In this document: piece by piece, positions 8,311-23,263 of the stretch
Numbering within the stretch: position 1 is the first letter of the stretch
How the letters are laid out: each line of letters starts with the position of its first letter
Source of the DNA: Limanda limanda
Taxonomy: Eukaryota > Chordata > Actinopteri > Pleuronectiformes > Pleuronectidae
Assembly: GCF_963576545.1 (NCBI RefSeq)
Contig: NW_026870533.1
Span: 62,001-126,000, forward strand
Direction: 5' to 3'
DNA length: 64,000 nucleotides
Notes under the pieces: model-generated
The model's input: only the letters and a program-made list of their open reading frames with translations
Database searches by the model: none
What the model was told of the DNA's origin: nothing
Position numbers and translations under genes: made by a program

Positions 8311-11039
8311 TGGGGGTAGAGCCTACTTGCAAGTCTCTCCGACCTTCACAAAAAAAGTTATTCAAGAATATCTCTTTCTCCTATGTGCTTTCATCCCTAA
8401 CCCTAACCCTAACCCTTCCGAAAGTCGGAGAAGCTCAAGGATGGTACCGATCGATGCGCGCTACCCCATTTAGTGGGGGTAGAGCCTACTTGCAAGTCTC
8501 TCCGACCTTCACAAAAAAAGTTATTCAAGAATATCTCTTTCTCCTATGTGCTTTCATCCCTAACCCTAACCCTAACCCTTCCGAAAGTCGGAGAAGCTCA
8601 AGGATGGTACTGATCGATGCGCGCTACCCCATTTAGTGGGGGTAGAGCCTACTTGCAAGTCTCTCCGACCTTCACAAAAAAAGTTATTCAAGAATATCTC
8701 TTTCTCCTATGTGCTTTCATCCCTAACCCTAACCCTAACCCTTCCGAAAGTCGGAGAAGCTCAAGGATGGTACTGATCGATGCGCACAACCCCATTTAGT
8801 GGGGGTAGAGCCTACTTGCAAGTCTCTCCGACCTTCACAAAAAAAGTTATTCAAGAATATCTCCTCAGATTTGGGGGAATTTCGTCGGTCGACCTCTTCC
8901 AAAGGTCGTACAAGCTCGGGGATGGTACCAATCGATCCGCAGGACCCAAATTAGTCCAGATGCAACCACTTTCCAAGTCTCTCCGACCTTCACAAAAAAA
9001 GTTATTCAAGAATATCTCTTTCTCCTATGTGCTTTCATCCCTAACCCTAACCCTTCCGAAAGTCGGAGAAGCTCAAGGATGGTACCGATCGATGCGCGCT
9101 ACCCCATTTAGTGGGGGTAGAGCCTACTTGCAAGTCTCTCCGACCTTCACAAAAAAAGTTATTCAAGAATATCTCTTTCTCCTATGTGCTTTCATCCCTA
9201 ACCCTAACCCTAACCCTTCCGAAAGTCGGAGAAGCTCAAGGATGGTACCGATCGATGCGCGCTACCCCATTTAGTGGGGGTAGAGCCTACTTGCAAGTCT
9301 CTCCGACCTTCACAAAAAAAGTTATTCAAGAATATCTCTTTCTCCTATGTGCTTTCATCCCTAACCCTAACCCTAACCCTTCCGAAAGTCGGAGAAGCTC
9401 AAGGATGGTACCGATCGATGCGCGCTACCCCATTTAGTGGGGGTAGAGCCTACTTGCAAGTCTCTCCGACCTTCACAAAAAAAGTTATTCAAGAATATCT
9501 CTTTCTCCTATGTGCTTTCATCCCTAACCCTAACCCTAACCCTTCCGAAAGTCGGAGAAGCTCAAGGATGGTACTGATCGATGCGCACAACCCCATTTAG
9601 TGGGGGTAGAGCCTACTTGCAAGTCTCTCCGACCTTCACAAAAAAAGTTATTCAAGAATATCTCCTCAGATTTGGGGGAATTTCGTCGGTCGACCTCTTC
9701 CGAAGGTCGTACAAGCTCGGGGATGGTACCAATCGATCCGCAGGACCCAAATTAGTCCAGATGCAACCACTTTTCAAGTCTCTCCGACCTTCACAAAAAA
9801 AGTTATTCAAGAATATCTCTTTCTCCTATGTGCTTTCATCCCTAACCCTAACCCTTCCGAAAGTCGGAGAAGCTCAAGGATGGTACCGATCGATGCGCGC
9901 TACCCCATTTAGTGGGGGTAGAGCCTACTTGCAAGTCTCTCCGACCTTCACAAAAAAAGTTATTCAAGAATATCTCTTTCTCCTATGTGCTTTCATCCCT
10001 AACCCTAACCCTTCCGAAAGTCGGAGAAGCTCAAGGATGGTACCGATCGATGCGCGCAACCCCATTTAGTGGGGGTAGAGCCTACTTGCAAGTCTCTCCG
10101 ACCTTCACAAAAAAAGTTATTCAAGAATATCTCCTCAGATTTGGGGGAATTTCGTCGGTCGACCTCTTCCAAAGGTCGTACAAGCTCGGGGATGGTACCA
10201 ATCGATCCGCAGGACCCAAATTAGTCCAGATGCAACCACTTTCCAAGTCTCTCCGACCTTCACAAAAAAAGTTATTCAAGAATATCTCTTTCTCCTATGT
10301 GCTTTCATCCCTAACCCTAACCCTAACCCTTCCGAAAGTCGGAGAAGCTCAAGGATGGTACCGATCGATGCGCGCTACCCCATTTAGTGGGGGTAGAGCC
10401 TACTTGCAAGTCTCTCCGACCTTCACAAAAAAAGTTATTCAAGAATATCTCTTTCTCCTATGTGCTTTCATCCCTAACCCTAACCCTAACCCTTCCGAAA
10501 GTCGGAGAAGCTCAAGGATGGTACCGATCGATGCGCGCTACCCCATTTAGTGGGGGTAGAGCCTACTTGCAAGTCTCTCCGACCTTCACAAAAAAAGTTA
10601 TTCAAGAATATCTCTTTCTCCTATGTGCTTTCATCCCTAACCCTAACCCTAACCCTTCCGAAAGTCGGAGAAGCTCAAGGATGGTACCGATCGATGCGCG
10701 CTACCCCATTTAGTGGGGGTAGAGCCTACTTGCAAGTCTCTCCGACCTTCACAAAAAAAGTTATTCAAGAATATCTCTTTCTCCTATGTGCTTTCATCCC
10801 TAACCCTAACCCTAACCCTTCCGAAAGTCGGAGAAGCTCAAGGATGGTACCGATCGATGCGCGCTACCCCATTTAGTGGGGGTAGAGCCTACTTGCAAGT
10901 CTCTCCGACCTTCACAAAAAAAGTTATTCAAGAATATCTCTTTCTCCTATGTGCTTTCAGCCCTAACCCTAACCCTAACCCTTCCGAAAGTCGGAGAAGC
11001 TCAAGGATGGTACTGATCGATGCGCGCAACCCCATTTAG
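8311..11039 (+). repeat. Array segment between two higher-order blocks
   Basis: Only A and B monomers are present. Runs after the B units at 8819, 9620 and 10089 are 4, 2 and 5 A units. B units at 8819 and 10089 share the CTTCCAAAGG variant with the one at 6567. The last A unit, with TTTCAGCCC, equals the one upstream of 2070 and those near 12336, 14106 and 15403. Confidence 0.85.
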
Positions 11040-14000
11040 TGGGGGTAGAGCCTACTTGCAAGTCTCTCCGACCTTCACAAAAAAAGTTATTCAAGAATAT
11101 CTCCTCAGATTTTGGGGGAATTTCGTCGGTCGACCTCTTCCGAAGGTCGTACAAGCTCGGGGATGGTACCAATCGATCTGCAGGACCCAAATTAGTCCAG
11201 ATGCAACCACTTTCCAAGTCTCTCCGACCTTCACAAAAAAAGTTATTCAAGAATATCTCTTTCTCCTATGTGCTTTCATCCCTAACCCTAACCCTAACCC
11301 TTCCGAAAGTCGGAGAAGCTCAAGGATGGTACCGATCGATGCGCGCTACCCCATTTAGTGGGGGTAGAGCCTACTTGCAAGTCTCTCCGACCTTCACAAA
11401 AAAAGTTATTCAAGAATATCTCTTTCTCCTATGTGCTTTCATCCCTAACCCTAACCCTAACCCTTCCGAAAGTCGGAGAAGCTCAAGGATGGTACCGATC
11501 GATGCGCGCTACCCCATTTAGTGGGGGTAGAGCCTACTTGCAAGTCTCTCCGACCTTCACAAAAAAAGTTATTCAAGAATATCTCTTTCTCCTATGTGCT
11601 TTCATCCCTAACCCTAACCCTAACCCTTCCAAAAGTCGGAGAAGCTCAAAGATGGTACCGATCGATGCGCGCTACCCCATTTAGTGGGGGTAGAGCCTAC
11701 TTGCAAGTCTCTCCGACCTTCACAAAAAAAGTTATTCAAGAATATCTCTTTCTCCTATGTGCTTTCAGCCCTAACCCTAACCCTAACCCTTCCGAAAGTC
11801 GGAGAAGCTCAAGGATGGTACCGATCGATGCGCGCTACCCCATTTAGTGGGGGTAGAGCCTACTTGCAAGTCTCTCCGACCTTCACAGAAAAAGTTATTC
11901 AAGAATATCTCTTTCTCCTATGTGCTTTCATCCCTAACCCTAACCCTAACCCTTCCGAAAGTCGGAGAAGCTCAAGGATGGTACCGATCGATGCGTGCTA
12001 CCCCATTTAGTGGGGGTAGAGCCTACTTGCAAGTCTCTCCGACCTTCACAAAAAAAGTTATTCAAGAATATCTCTTTCTCCTATGTGCTTTCATCCCTAA
12101 CCCTAACCCTAACCCTTCCGAAAGTCGGAGAAGCTCAAGGATGGTACCGATCGATGCGCGCTACCCCATTTAGTGGGGGTAGAGCCTACTTGCAAGTCTC
12201 TCCGACCTTCACAAAAAAAGTTATTCAAGAATATCTCTTTCTCCTATGTGCTTTCAGCCCTAACCCTAACCCTAACCCTTCCGAAAGTCGGAGAAGCTCA
12301 AGGATGGTACTGATCGATGCGCGCAACCCCATTTAGTGGGGGTAGAGCCTACTTGCAAGTCTCTCCGACCTTCACAAAAAAAGTTATTCAAGAATATCTC
12401 CTCAGATTTTGGGGGAATTTCGTCGGTCGACCTCTTCCGAAGGTCGTACAAGCTCGGGGATGGTACCAATCGATCTGCAGGACCCAAATTAGTCCAGATG
12501 CAACCACTTTCCAAGTCTCTCCGACCTTCACAAAAAAAGTTATTCAAGAATATCTCTTTCTCCTATGTGCTTTCATCCCTAACCCTAACCCTAACCCTTC
12601 CGAAAGTCGGAGAAGCTCAAGGATGGTACTGATCGATGCGCGCTACCCCATTTAGTGGGGGTAGAGCCTACTTGCAAGTCTCTCCGACCTTCACAAAAAA
12701 AGTTATTCAAGAATATCTCTTTCTCCTATGTGCTTTCATCCCTAACCCTAACCCTAACCCTTCCGAAAGTCGGAGAAGCTCAAGGATGGTACCGATCGAT
12801 GCGCGCAACCCCATTTAGTGGGGGTAGAGCCTACTTGCAAGTCTCTCCGACCTTCACAAAAAAAGTTATTCAAGAATATCTCCTCAGATTTGGGGGAATT
12901 TCGTCGGTCGACCTTTTCCGAAGGTCGTACAAGCTCGGGGATGGTACCAATCGATCCGCAGGACCCAAATTAGTCCAGATGCAACCACTTTCCAAGTCTC
13001 TCCGACCTTCACAAAAAAAGTTATTCAAGAATATCTCTTTCTCCTATGTGCTTTCATCCCTAACCCTAACCCTAACCCTTCCGAAAGTCGGAGAAGCTCA
13101 AGGATGGTACCGATCGATGCGCGCTACCCCATTTAGTGGGGGTAGAGCCTACTTGCAAGTCTCTCCGACCTTCACAAAAAAAGTTATTCAAGAATATCTC
13201 TTTCTCCTATGTGCTTTCATCCCTAACCCTAACCCTAACCCTTCCGAAAGTCGGAGAAGCTCAAGGATGGTACCGATCGATGCGCGCTACCCCATTTAGT
13301 GGGGGTAGAGCCTACTTGCAAGTCTCTCCGACCTTCACAAAAAAAGTTATTCAAGAATATCTCTTTCTCCTATGTGCTTTCATCCCTAACCCTAACCCTA
13401 ACCCTTCCGAAAGTCGGAGAAGCTCAAGGATGGTACTGATCGATGCGCGCAACCCCATTTAGTGGGGGTAGAGCCTACTTGCAAGTCTCTCCGACCTTCA
13501 CAAAAAAAGTTATTCAAGAATATCTCCTCAGATTTGGGGGAATTTCGTCGGTCGACCTCTTCCGAAGGTCGTACAAGCTCGGGGATGGTACCAATCGATC
13601 CGCAGGACCCAAATTAGTCCAGATGCAACCACTTTCCAAGTCTCTCCGACCTTCACAAAAAAAGTTATTCAAGAATATCTCTTTCTCCTATGTGCTTTCA
13701 TCCCTAACCCTAACCCTAACCCTTCCGAAAGTCGGAGAAGCTCAAGGATGGTACCGATCGATGCGCGCTACCCCATTTAGTGGGGGTAGAGCCTACTTGC
13801 AAGTCTCTCCGACCTTCACAAAAAAAGTTATTCAAGAATATCTCTTTCTCCTATGTGCTTTCATCCCTAACCCTAACCCTAACCCTTCCGAAAGTCGGAG
13901 AAGCTCAAGGATGGTACCGATCGATGCGCGCTACCCCATTTAGTGGGGGTAGAGCCTACTTGCAAGTCTCTCCGACCTTCACAAAAAAAGTTATTCAAGA

Positions 14001-16529
14001 ATATCTCTTTCTCCTATGTGCTTTCAGCCCTAACCCTAACCCTAACCCTTCCGAAAGTCGGAGAAGCTCAAGGATGGTACTGATCGATGCGCGCAACCCC
14101 ATTTAGTGGGGGTAGAGCCTACTTGCAAGTCTCTCCGACCTTCACAAAAAAAGTTATTCAAGAATATCTCCTCAGATTTTGGGGGAATTTCGTCGGTCGA
14201 CCTCTTCCGAAGGTCGTACAAGCTCGGGGATGGTACCAATCGATCTGCAGGACCCAAATTAGTCCAGATGCAACCACTTTCCAAGTCTCTCCGACCTTCA
14301 CAAAAAAAGTTATTCAAGAATATCTCTTTCTCCTATGTGCTTTCATCCCTAACCCTAACCCTAACCCTTCCGAAAGTCGGAGAAGCTCAAGGATGGTACC
14401 GATCGATGCGCGCTACCCCATTTAGTGGGGGTAGAGCCTACTTGCAAGTCTCTCCGACCTTCACAAAAAAAGTTATTCAAGAATATCTCTTTCTCCTATG
14501 TGCTTTCATCCCTAACCCTAACCCTAACCCTTCCGAAAGTCGGAGAAGCTCAAGGATGGTACCGATCGATGCGCGCTACCCCATTTAGTGGGGGTAGAGC
14601 CTACTTGCAAGTCTCTCCGACCTTCACAAAAAAAGTTATTCAAGAATATCTCTTTCTCCTATGTGCTTTCATCCCTAACCCTAACCCTAACCCTTCCAAA
14701 AGTCGGAGAAGCTCAAAGATGGTACCGATCGATGCGCGCTACCCCATTTAGTGGGGGTAGAGCCTACTTGCAAGTCTCTCCGACCTTCACAAAAAAAGTT
14801 ATTCAAGAATATCTCTTTCTCCTATGTGCTTTCAGCCCTAACCCTAACCCTAACCCTTCCGAAAGTCGGAGAAGCTCAAGGATGGTACCGATCGATGCGC
14901 GCTACCCCATTTAGTGGGGGTAGAGCCTACTTGCAAGTCTCTCCGACCTTCACAGAAAAAGTTATTCAAGAATATCTCTTTCTCCTATGTGCTTTCATCC
15001 CTAACCCTAACCCTAACCCTTCCGAAAGTCGGAGAAGCTCAAGGATGGTACCGATCGATGCGTGCTACCCCATTTAGTGGGGGTAGAGCCTACTTGCAAG
15101 TCTCTCCGACCTTCACAAAAAAAGTTATTCAAGAATATCTCTTTCTCCTATGTGCTTTCATCCCTAACCCTAACCCTAACCCTTCCGAAAGTCGGAGAAG
15201 CTCAAGGATGGTACCGATCGATGCGCGCTACCCCATTTAGTGGGGGTAGAGCCTACTTGCAAGTCTCTCCGACCTTCACAAAAAAAGTTATTCAAGAATA
15301 TCTCTTTCTCCTATGTGCTTTCAGCCCTAACCCTAACCCTAACCCTTCCGAAAGTCGGAGAAGCTCAAGGATGGTACTGATCGATGCGCGCAACCCCATT
15401 TAGTGGGGGTAGAGCCTACTTGCAAGTCTCTCCGACCTTCACAAAAAAAGTTATTCAAGAATATCTCCTCAGATTTTGGGGGAATTTCGTCGGTCGACCT
15501 CTTCCGAAGGTCGTACAAGCTCGGGGATGGTACCAATCGATCTGCAGGACCCAAATTAGTCCAGATGCAACCACTTTCCAAGTCTCTCCGACCTTCACAA
15601 AAAAAGTTATTCAAGAATATCTCTTTCTCCTATGTGCTTTCATCCCTAACCCTAACCCTAACCCTTCCGAAAGTCGGAGAAGCTCAAGGATGGTACTGAT
15701 CGATGCGCGCTACCCCATTTAGTGGGGGTAGAGCCTACTTGCAAGTCTCTCCGACCTTCACAAAAAAAGTTATTCAAGAATATCTCTTTCTCCTATGTGC
15801 TTTCATCCCTAACCCTAACCCTAACCCTTCCGAAAGTCGGAGAAGCTCAAGGATGGTACCGATCGATGCGCGCAACCCCATTTAGTGGGGGTAGAGCCTA
15901 CTTGCAAGTCTCTCCGACCTTCACAAAAAAAGTTATTCAAGAATATCTCCTCAGATTTGGGGGAATTTCGTCGGTCGACCTTTTCCGAAGGTCGTACAAG
16001 CTCGGGGATGGTACCAATCGATCCGCAGGACCCAAATTAGTCCAGATGCAACCACTTTCCAAGTCTCTCCGACCTTCACAAAAAAAGTTATTCAAGAATA
16101 TCTCTTTCTCCTATGTGCTTTCATCCCTAACCCTAACCCTAACCCTTCCGAAAGTCGGAGAAGCTCAAGGATGGTACCGATCGATGCGCGCTACCCCATT
16201 TAGTGGGGGTAGAGCCTACTTGCAAGTCTCTCCGACCTTCACAAAAAAAGTTATTCAAGAATATCTCTTTCTCCTATGTGCTTTCATCCCTAACCCTAAC
16301 CCTAACCCTTCCGAAAGTCGGAGAAGCTCAAGGATGGTACCGATCGATGCGCGCTACCCCATTTAGTGGGGGTAGAGCCTACTTGCAAGTCTCTCCGACC
16401 TTCACAAAAAAAGTTATTCAAGAATATCTCTTTCTCCTATGTGCTTTCATCCCTAACCCTAACCCTAACCCTTCCGAAAGTCGGAGAAGCTCAAGGATGG
16501 TACTGATCGATGCGCGCAACCCCATTTAG
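11040..16529 (+). repeat. Higher-order repeat, 3067-bp period
   Basis: Copy 1 is 11040-14106. Copy 2 starts at 14107 and matches to about 16529, where it diverges (short A unit and TACTAATCG in the next B). Rare markers recur at exactly +3067: CTCAAAGATGG (11649/14716), CACAGAAAAAG (11887/14954), GATGCGTGC (11996/15063), and CTTTTCCG in a B unit (units 12838/15905). Each copy also contains two TTTTGGGGG B units. The near identity implies a recent tandem duplication or, less likely, an assembly artefact. Confidence 0.9.
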
Positions 16530-19500
16530 TGGGGGTAGAGCCTACTTGCAAGTCTCTCCGACCTTCACAAAAAAAGTTATTCAAGAATATCTCCTCAGAT
16601 TTGGGGGAATTTCGTCGGTCGACCTCTTCCGAAGGTCGTACAAGCTCGGGGATGGTACTAATCGATCTGCAGGACCCAAATTAGTCCAGATGCAACCACT
16701 TTCCAAGTCTCTCCGACCTTCACAAAAAAAGTTATTCAAGAATATCTCTTTCTCCTATGTGCTTTCATCCCTAACCCTAACCCTTCCGAAAGTCGGAGAA
16801 GCTCAAGGATGGTACCGATCGATGCGCGCTACCCCATTTAGTGGGGGTAGAGCCTACTTGCAAGTCTCTCCGACCTTCACAAAAAAAGTTATTCAAGAAT
16901 ATCTCTTTCTCCTATGTGCTTTCATCCCTAACCCTAACCCTAACCCTTCCGAAAGTCGGAGAAGCTCAAGGATGGTACCGATCGATGCGCGCAACCCCAT
17001 TTAGTGGGGGTAGAGCCTACTTGCAAGTCTCTCCGACCTTCACAAAAAAAGTTATTCAAGAATATCTCCTCAGATTTGGGGGAATTTCGTCGGTCGACCT
17101 CTTCCGAAGGTCGTACAAGCTCGGGGATGGTACCAATCGATCCGCAGGACCCAAATTAGTCCAGATGCAACCACTTTCCAAGTCTCTCCGACCTTCACAA
17201 AAAAAGTTATTCAAGAATATCTCTTTCTCCTATGTGCTTTCATCCCTAACCCTAACCCTAACCCTTCCGAAAGTCGGAGAAGCTCAAGGATGGTACCGAT
17301 CGATGCGCGCTACCCCATTTAGTGGGGGTAGAGCCTACTTGCAAGTCTCTCCGACCTTCACAAAAAAAGTTATTCAAGAATATCTCCTCAGATTTGGGGG
17401 AATTTCGTCGGTCGACCTCTTCCGAAGGTCGTACAAGCTCGGGGATGGTACCAATCGATCCGCAGGACCCAAATTAGTCCAGATGCAACCACTTTCCAAG
17501 TCTCTCCGACCTTCACAAAAAAAGTTATTCAAGAATATCTCTTTCTCCTATGTGCTTTCATCCCTAACCCTAACCCTAACCCTTCCGAAAGTCGGAGAAG
17601 CTCAAGGATGGTACCGATCGATGCGCGCTACCCCATTTAGTGGGGGTAGAGCCTACTTGCAAGTCTCTCCGACCTTCACAAAAAAAGTTATTCAAGAATA
17701 TCTCTTTCTCCTATGTGCTTTCATCCCTAACCCTAACCCTAACCCTTCCGAAAGTCGGAGAAGCTCAAGGATGGTACCGATCGATGCGCGCTACCCCATT
17801 TAGTGGGGGTAGAGCCTACTTGCAAGTCTCTCCGACCTTCACAAAAAAAGTTATTCAAGAATATCTCTTTCTCCTATGTGCTTTCATCCCTAACCCTAAC
17901 CCTTCCGAAAGTCGGAGAAGCTCAAGGATGGTACCGATCGATGCGCGCTACCCCATTTAGTGGGGGTAGAGCCTACTTGCAAGTCTCTCCGACCTTCACA
18001 AAAAAAGTTATTCAAGAATATCTCTTTCTCCTATGTGCTTTCATCCCTAACCCTAACCCTAACCCTTCCGAAAGTCGGAGAAGCTCAAGGATGGTACTGA
18101 TCGATGCGCGCAACCCCATTTAGTGGGGGTAGAGCCTACTTGCAAGTCTCTCCGACCTTCACAAAAAAAGTTATTCAAGAATATCTCCTCAGATTTGGGG
18201 GAATTTCGTCGGTCGACCTCTTCCGAAGGTCGTACAAGCTCGGGGATGGTACCAATCGATCCGCAGGACCCAAATTAGTCCAGATGCAACCACTTTCCAA
18301 GTCTCTCCGACCTTCACAAAAAAAGTTATTCAAGAATATCTCTTTCTCCTATGTGCTTTCATCCCTAACCCTAACCCTAACCCTTCCGAAAGTCGGAGAA
18401 GCTCAAGGATGGTACCGATCGATGCGCGCTACCCCATTTAGTGGGGGTAGAGCCTACTTGCAAGTCTCTCCGACCTTCACAAAAAAAGTTATTCAAGAAT
18501 ATCTCTTTCTCCTATGTGCTTTCATCCCTAACCCTAACCCTAACCCTTCCGAAAGTCGAAGAAGCTCAAGGATGGTACCGATCGATGCGCGCTACCCCAT
18601 TTAGTGGGGGTAGAGCCTACTTGCAAGTCTCTCCGACCTTCACAAAAAAAGTTATTCAAGAATATCTCTTTCTCCTATGTGCTTTCATCCCTAACCCTAA
18701 CCCTAACCCTTCCGAAAGTCGGAGAAGCTCAAGGATGGTACCGATCGATGCGCGCTACCCCATTTAGTGGGGGTAGAGCCTACTTGCAAGTCTCTCCGAC
18801 CTTCACAAAAAAAGTTATTCAAGAATATCTCTTTCTCCTATGTGCTTTCATCCCTAACCCTAACCCTAACCCTTCCGAAAGTCGGAGAAGCTCAAGGATG
18901 GTACCGATCGATGCGCGCTACCCCATTTAGTGGGGGTAGAGCCTATTTGCAAGTCTCTCCGACCTTCACAAAAAAAGTTATTCAAGAATATCTCTTTCTC
19001 CTATGTGCTTTCATCCCTAACCCTAACCCTAACCCTTCCGAAAGTCGGAGAAGCTCAAGGATGGTACCGATCGATGCGCGCTACCCCATTTAGTGGGGGT
19101 AGAGCCTACTTGCAAGTCTCTCCGACCTTCACAAAAAAAGTTATTCAAGAATATCTCTTTCTCCTATGTGCTTTCATCCCTAACCCTAACCCTAACCCTT
19201 CCGAAAGTCGGAGAAGCTCAAGGATGGTACTGATCGATGCGCGCAACCCCATTTAGTGGGGGTAGAGCCTACTTGCAAGTCTCTCCGACCTTCACAAAAA
19301 AAGTTATTCAAGAATATCTCCTCAGATTTGGGGGAATTTCGTCGGTCGACCTCTTCCGAAGGTCGTACAAGCTCGGGGATGGTACCAATCGATCCGCAGG
19401 ACCCAAATTAGTCCAGATGCAACCACTTTCCAAGTCTCTCCGACCTTCACAAAAAAAGTTATTCAAGAATATCTCTTTCTCCTATGTGCTTTCATCCCTA

Positions 19501-22500
19501 ACCCTAACCCTAACCCTTCCGAAAGTCGGAGAAGCTCAAGGATGTTACTGATCGATGCGCGCTACCCCATTTAGTGGGGGTAGAGCCTACTTGCAAGTCT
19601 CTCCGACCTTCACAAAAAAAGTTATTCAAGAATATCTCCTCAGATTTGGGGGAATTTCGTCGGTCGACCTCTTCCGAAGGTCGTACAAGCTCGGGGATGG
19701 TACCAATCGATCCGCAGGACCCAAATTAGTCCAGATGCAACCACTTTCCAAGTCTCTCCGACCTTCACAAAAAAAGTTATTCAAGAATATCTCTTTCTCC
19801 TATGTGCTTTCATCCCTAACCCTAACCCTAACCCTTCCGAAAGTCGGAGAAGCTCAAGGATGGTACCGATCGATGCGCGCTACCCCATTTAGTGGGGGTA
19901 GAGCCTACTTGCAAGTCTCTCCGACCTTCACAAAAAAAGTTATTCAAGAATATCTCTTTCTCCTATGTGCTTTCATCCCTAACCCTAACCCTAACCCTTC
20001 CGAAAGTCGGAGAAGCTCAAGGATGGTACCGATCGATGCGCGCTACCCCATTTAGTGGGGGTAGAGCCTACTTGCAAGTCTCTCCGACCTTCACAAAAAA
20101 AGTTATTCAAGAATATCTCTTTCTCCTATGTGCTTTCATCCCTAACCCTAACCCTAACCCTTCCGAAAGTCGGAGAAGCTCAAGGATGGTACCGATCGAT
20201 GCGCGCTACCCCATTTAGTGGGGGTAGAGCCTACTTGCAAGTCTCTCCGACCTTCACAAAAAAAGTTATTCAAGAATATCTCTTTCTCCTATGTGCTTTC
20301 ATCCCTAACCCTAACCCTTCCGAAAGTCGGAGAAGCTCAAGGATGGTACCGATCGATGCGCGCTACCCCATTTAGTGGGGGTAGAGCCTACTTGCAAGTC
20401 TCTCCGACCTTCACAAAAAAAGTTATTCAAGAATATCTCTTTCTCCTATGTGCTTTCATCCCTAACCCTAACCCTAACCCTTCCGAAAGTCGGAGAAGCT
20501 CAAGGATGGTACCGATCGATGTGCGCTACCCCATTTAGTGGGGGTAGAGCCTACTTGCAAGTCTCTCCGACCTTCACAAAAAAAGTTATTCAAGAATATC
20601 TCTTTCTCCTATGTGCTTTCATCCCTAACCCTAACCCTTCCGAAAGTCGGAGAAGCTCAAGGATGGTACTGATCGATGCGCGCAACCCCATTTAGTGGGG
20701 GTAGAGCCTACTTGCAAGTCTCTCCAACCTTCACAAAAAAAGTTATTCAAGAATATCTCCTCAGATTTGGGGGAATTTCGTCGGTCGACCTCTTCCGAAG
20801 GTCGTACAAGCTCGGGGATGGTACCAATCGATCCGCAGGACCCAAATTAGTCCAGATGCAACCACTTTCCAAGTCTCTCCGACCTTCACAAAAAAAGTTA
20901 TTCAAGAATATCTCTTTCTCCTATGTGCTTTCATCCCTAACCCTAACCCTAACCCTTCCGAAAGTCGGAGAAGCTCAAGGATGGTACCGATCGATGCGCG
21001 CTACCCCATTTAGTGGGGGTAGAGCCTACTTGCAAGTCTCTCCGACCTTCACAAAAAAAGTTATTCAAGAATATCTCTTTCTCCTATGTGCTTTCATCCC
21101 TAACCCTAACCCTAACCCTTCCGAAAGTCGGAGAAGCTCAAGGATGGTACCGATCGATGCGCGCAACCCCATTTAGTGGGGGTAGAGCCTACTTGCAAGT
21201 CTCTCCGACCTTCACAAAAAAAGTTATTCAAGAATATCTCCTCAGATTTGGGGGAATTTCGTCGGTCGACCTCTTCCGAAGGTCGTACAAGCTCGGGGAT
21301 GGTACCAATCGATCCGCAGGACCCAAATTAGTCCAGATGCAACCACTTTCCAAGTCTCTCCGACCTTCACAAAAAAAGTTATTCAAGAATATCTCTTTCT
21401 CCTATGTGCTTTCATCCCTAACCCTAACCCTAACCCTTCCGAAAGTCGGAGAAGCTCAAGGATGGTACCGATCGATGCGCGCTACCCCATTTAGTGGGGG
21501 TAGAGCCTACTTGCAAGTCTCTCCGACCTTCACCAAAAAAGTTATTCAAGAATATCTCTTTCTCCTATGTGCTTTCATCCCTAACCCTAACCCTAACCCT
21601 TCCGAAAGTCGGAGAAGCTCAAGGATGGTACCGATCGATGCGCGCTACCCCATTTAGTGGGGGTAGAGCCTACTTGCAAGTCTCTCCGACCTTCACAAAA
21701 AAAGTTATTCAAGAATATCTCTTTCTCCTATGTGCTTTCATCCCTAACCCTAACCCTAACCCTTCCGAAAGTCGGAGAAGCTCAAGGATGGTACCGATCG
21801 ATGCGCGCAACCCCATTTAGTGGGGGTAGAGCCTACTTGCAAGTCTCTTCGACCTTCACAAAAAAAGTTATTCAAGAATATCTCCTCAGATTTGGGGGAA
21901 TTTCGTCGGTCGACCTCTTCCGAAGGTCGTACAAGCTCGGGGATGGTACCAATCGATCCGCAGGACCCAAATTAGTCCAGATGCAACCACTTTCCAAGTC
22001 TCTCCGACCTTCACAAAAAAAGTTATTCAAGAATATCTCTTTCTCCTATGTGCTTTCATCCCTAACCCTAACCCTAACCCTTCCGAAAGTCGGAGAAGCT
22101 CAAGGATGGTACCGATCGATGCGCGCTACCCCATTTAGTGGGGGTAGAGCCTACTTGCAAGTCTCTCCGACCTTCACAAAAAAAGTTATTCAAGAATATC
22201 TCCTCAGATTTGGGGGAATTTCGTCGGTCGACCTCTTCCGAAGGTCGTACAAGCTCGGGGATGGTACCAATCGATCCGCAGGACCCAAATTAGTCCAGAT
22301 GCAACCACTTTCCAAGTCTCTCCGACCTTCACAAAAAAAGTTATTCAAGAATATCTCTTTCTCCTATGTGCTTTCATCCCTAACCCTAACCCTAACCCTT
22401 CCGAAAGTCGGAGAAGCTCAAGGATGGTACCGATCGATGCGCGCTACCCCATTTAGTGGGGGTAGAGCCTACTTGCAAGTCTCTCCGACCTTCACAAAAA

Positions 22501-23263
22501 AAGTTATTCAAGAATATCTCTTTCTCCTATGTGCTTTCATCCCTAACCCTAACCCTAACCCTTCCGAAAGTCGGAGAAGCTCAAGGATGGTACCGATCGA
22601 TGCGCGCTACCCCATTTAGTGGGGGTAGAGCCTACTTGCAAGTCTCTCCGACCTTCACAAAAAAAGTTATTCAAGAATATCTCTTTCTCCTATGTGCTTT
22701 CATCCCTAACCCTAACCCTAACCCTTCCGAAAGTCGGAGAAGCTCAAGGATGGTACCGATCGATGCGCGCTACCCCATTTAGTGGGGGTAGAGCCTACTT
22801 GCAAGTCTCTCCGACCTTCACAAAAAAAGTTATTCAAGAATATCTCTTTCTCCTATGTGCTTTCATCCCTAACCCTAACCCTAACCCTTCCGAAAGTCGG
22901 AGAAGCTCAAGGATGGTACTGATCGATGCGCGCAACCCCATTTAGTGGGGGTAGAGCCTACTTGCAAGTCTCTCCGACCTTCACAAAAAAAGTTATTCAA
23001 GAATATCTCCTCAGATTTGGGGGAATTTCGTCGGTCGACCTCTTCCGAAGGTCGTACAAGCTCGGGGATGGTACCAATCGATCCGCAGGACCCAAATTAG
23101 TCCAGATGCAACCACTTTCCAAGTCTCTCCGACCTTCACAAAAAAAGTTATTCAAGAATATCTCTTTCTCCTATGTGCTTTCATCCCTAACCCTAACCCT
23201 AACCCTTCCGAAAGTCGGAGAAGCTCAAGGATGGTACCGATCGATGCGCGCTACCCCATTTAG
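16530..23263 (+). repeat. Array segment with irregular run order
   Basis: Runs of A after successive B units are 2, 1, 4, 6, 1, 6, 2, 3, 1, 4, then the start of the next. I found no internal large duplication as clean as the neighbouring ones. Private variants include GGATGTTACTG near 19544, CACCAAAAAAG near 21534, CTCCAACC near 20725, CTCTTCGACC near 21849 and GTCGAAG near 18559. The segment forms the transition between the CTGCAG-bearing flank and the central domain. Confidence 0.8.
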
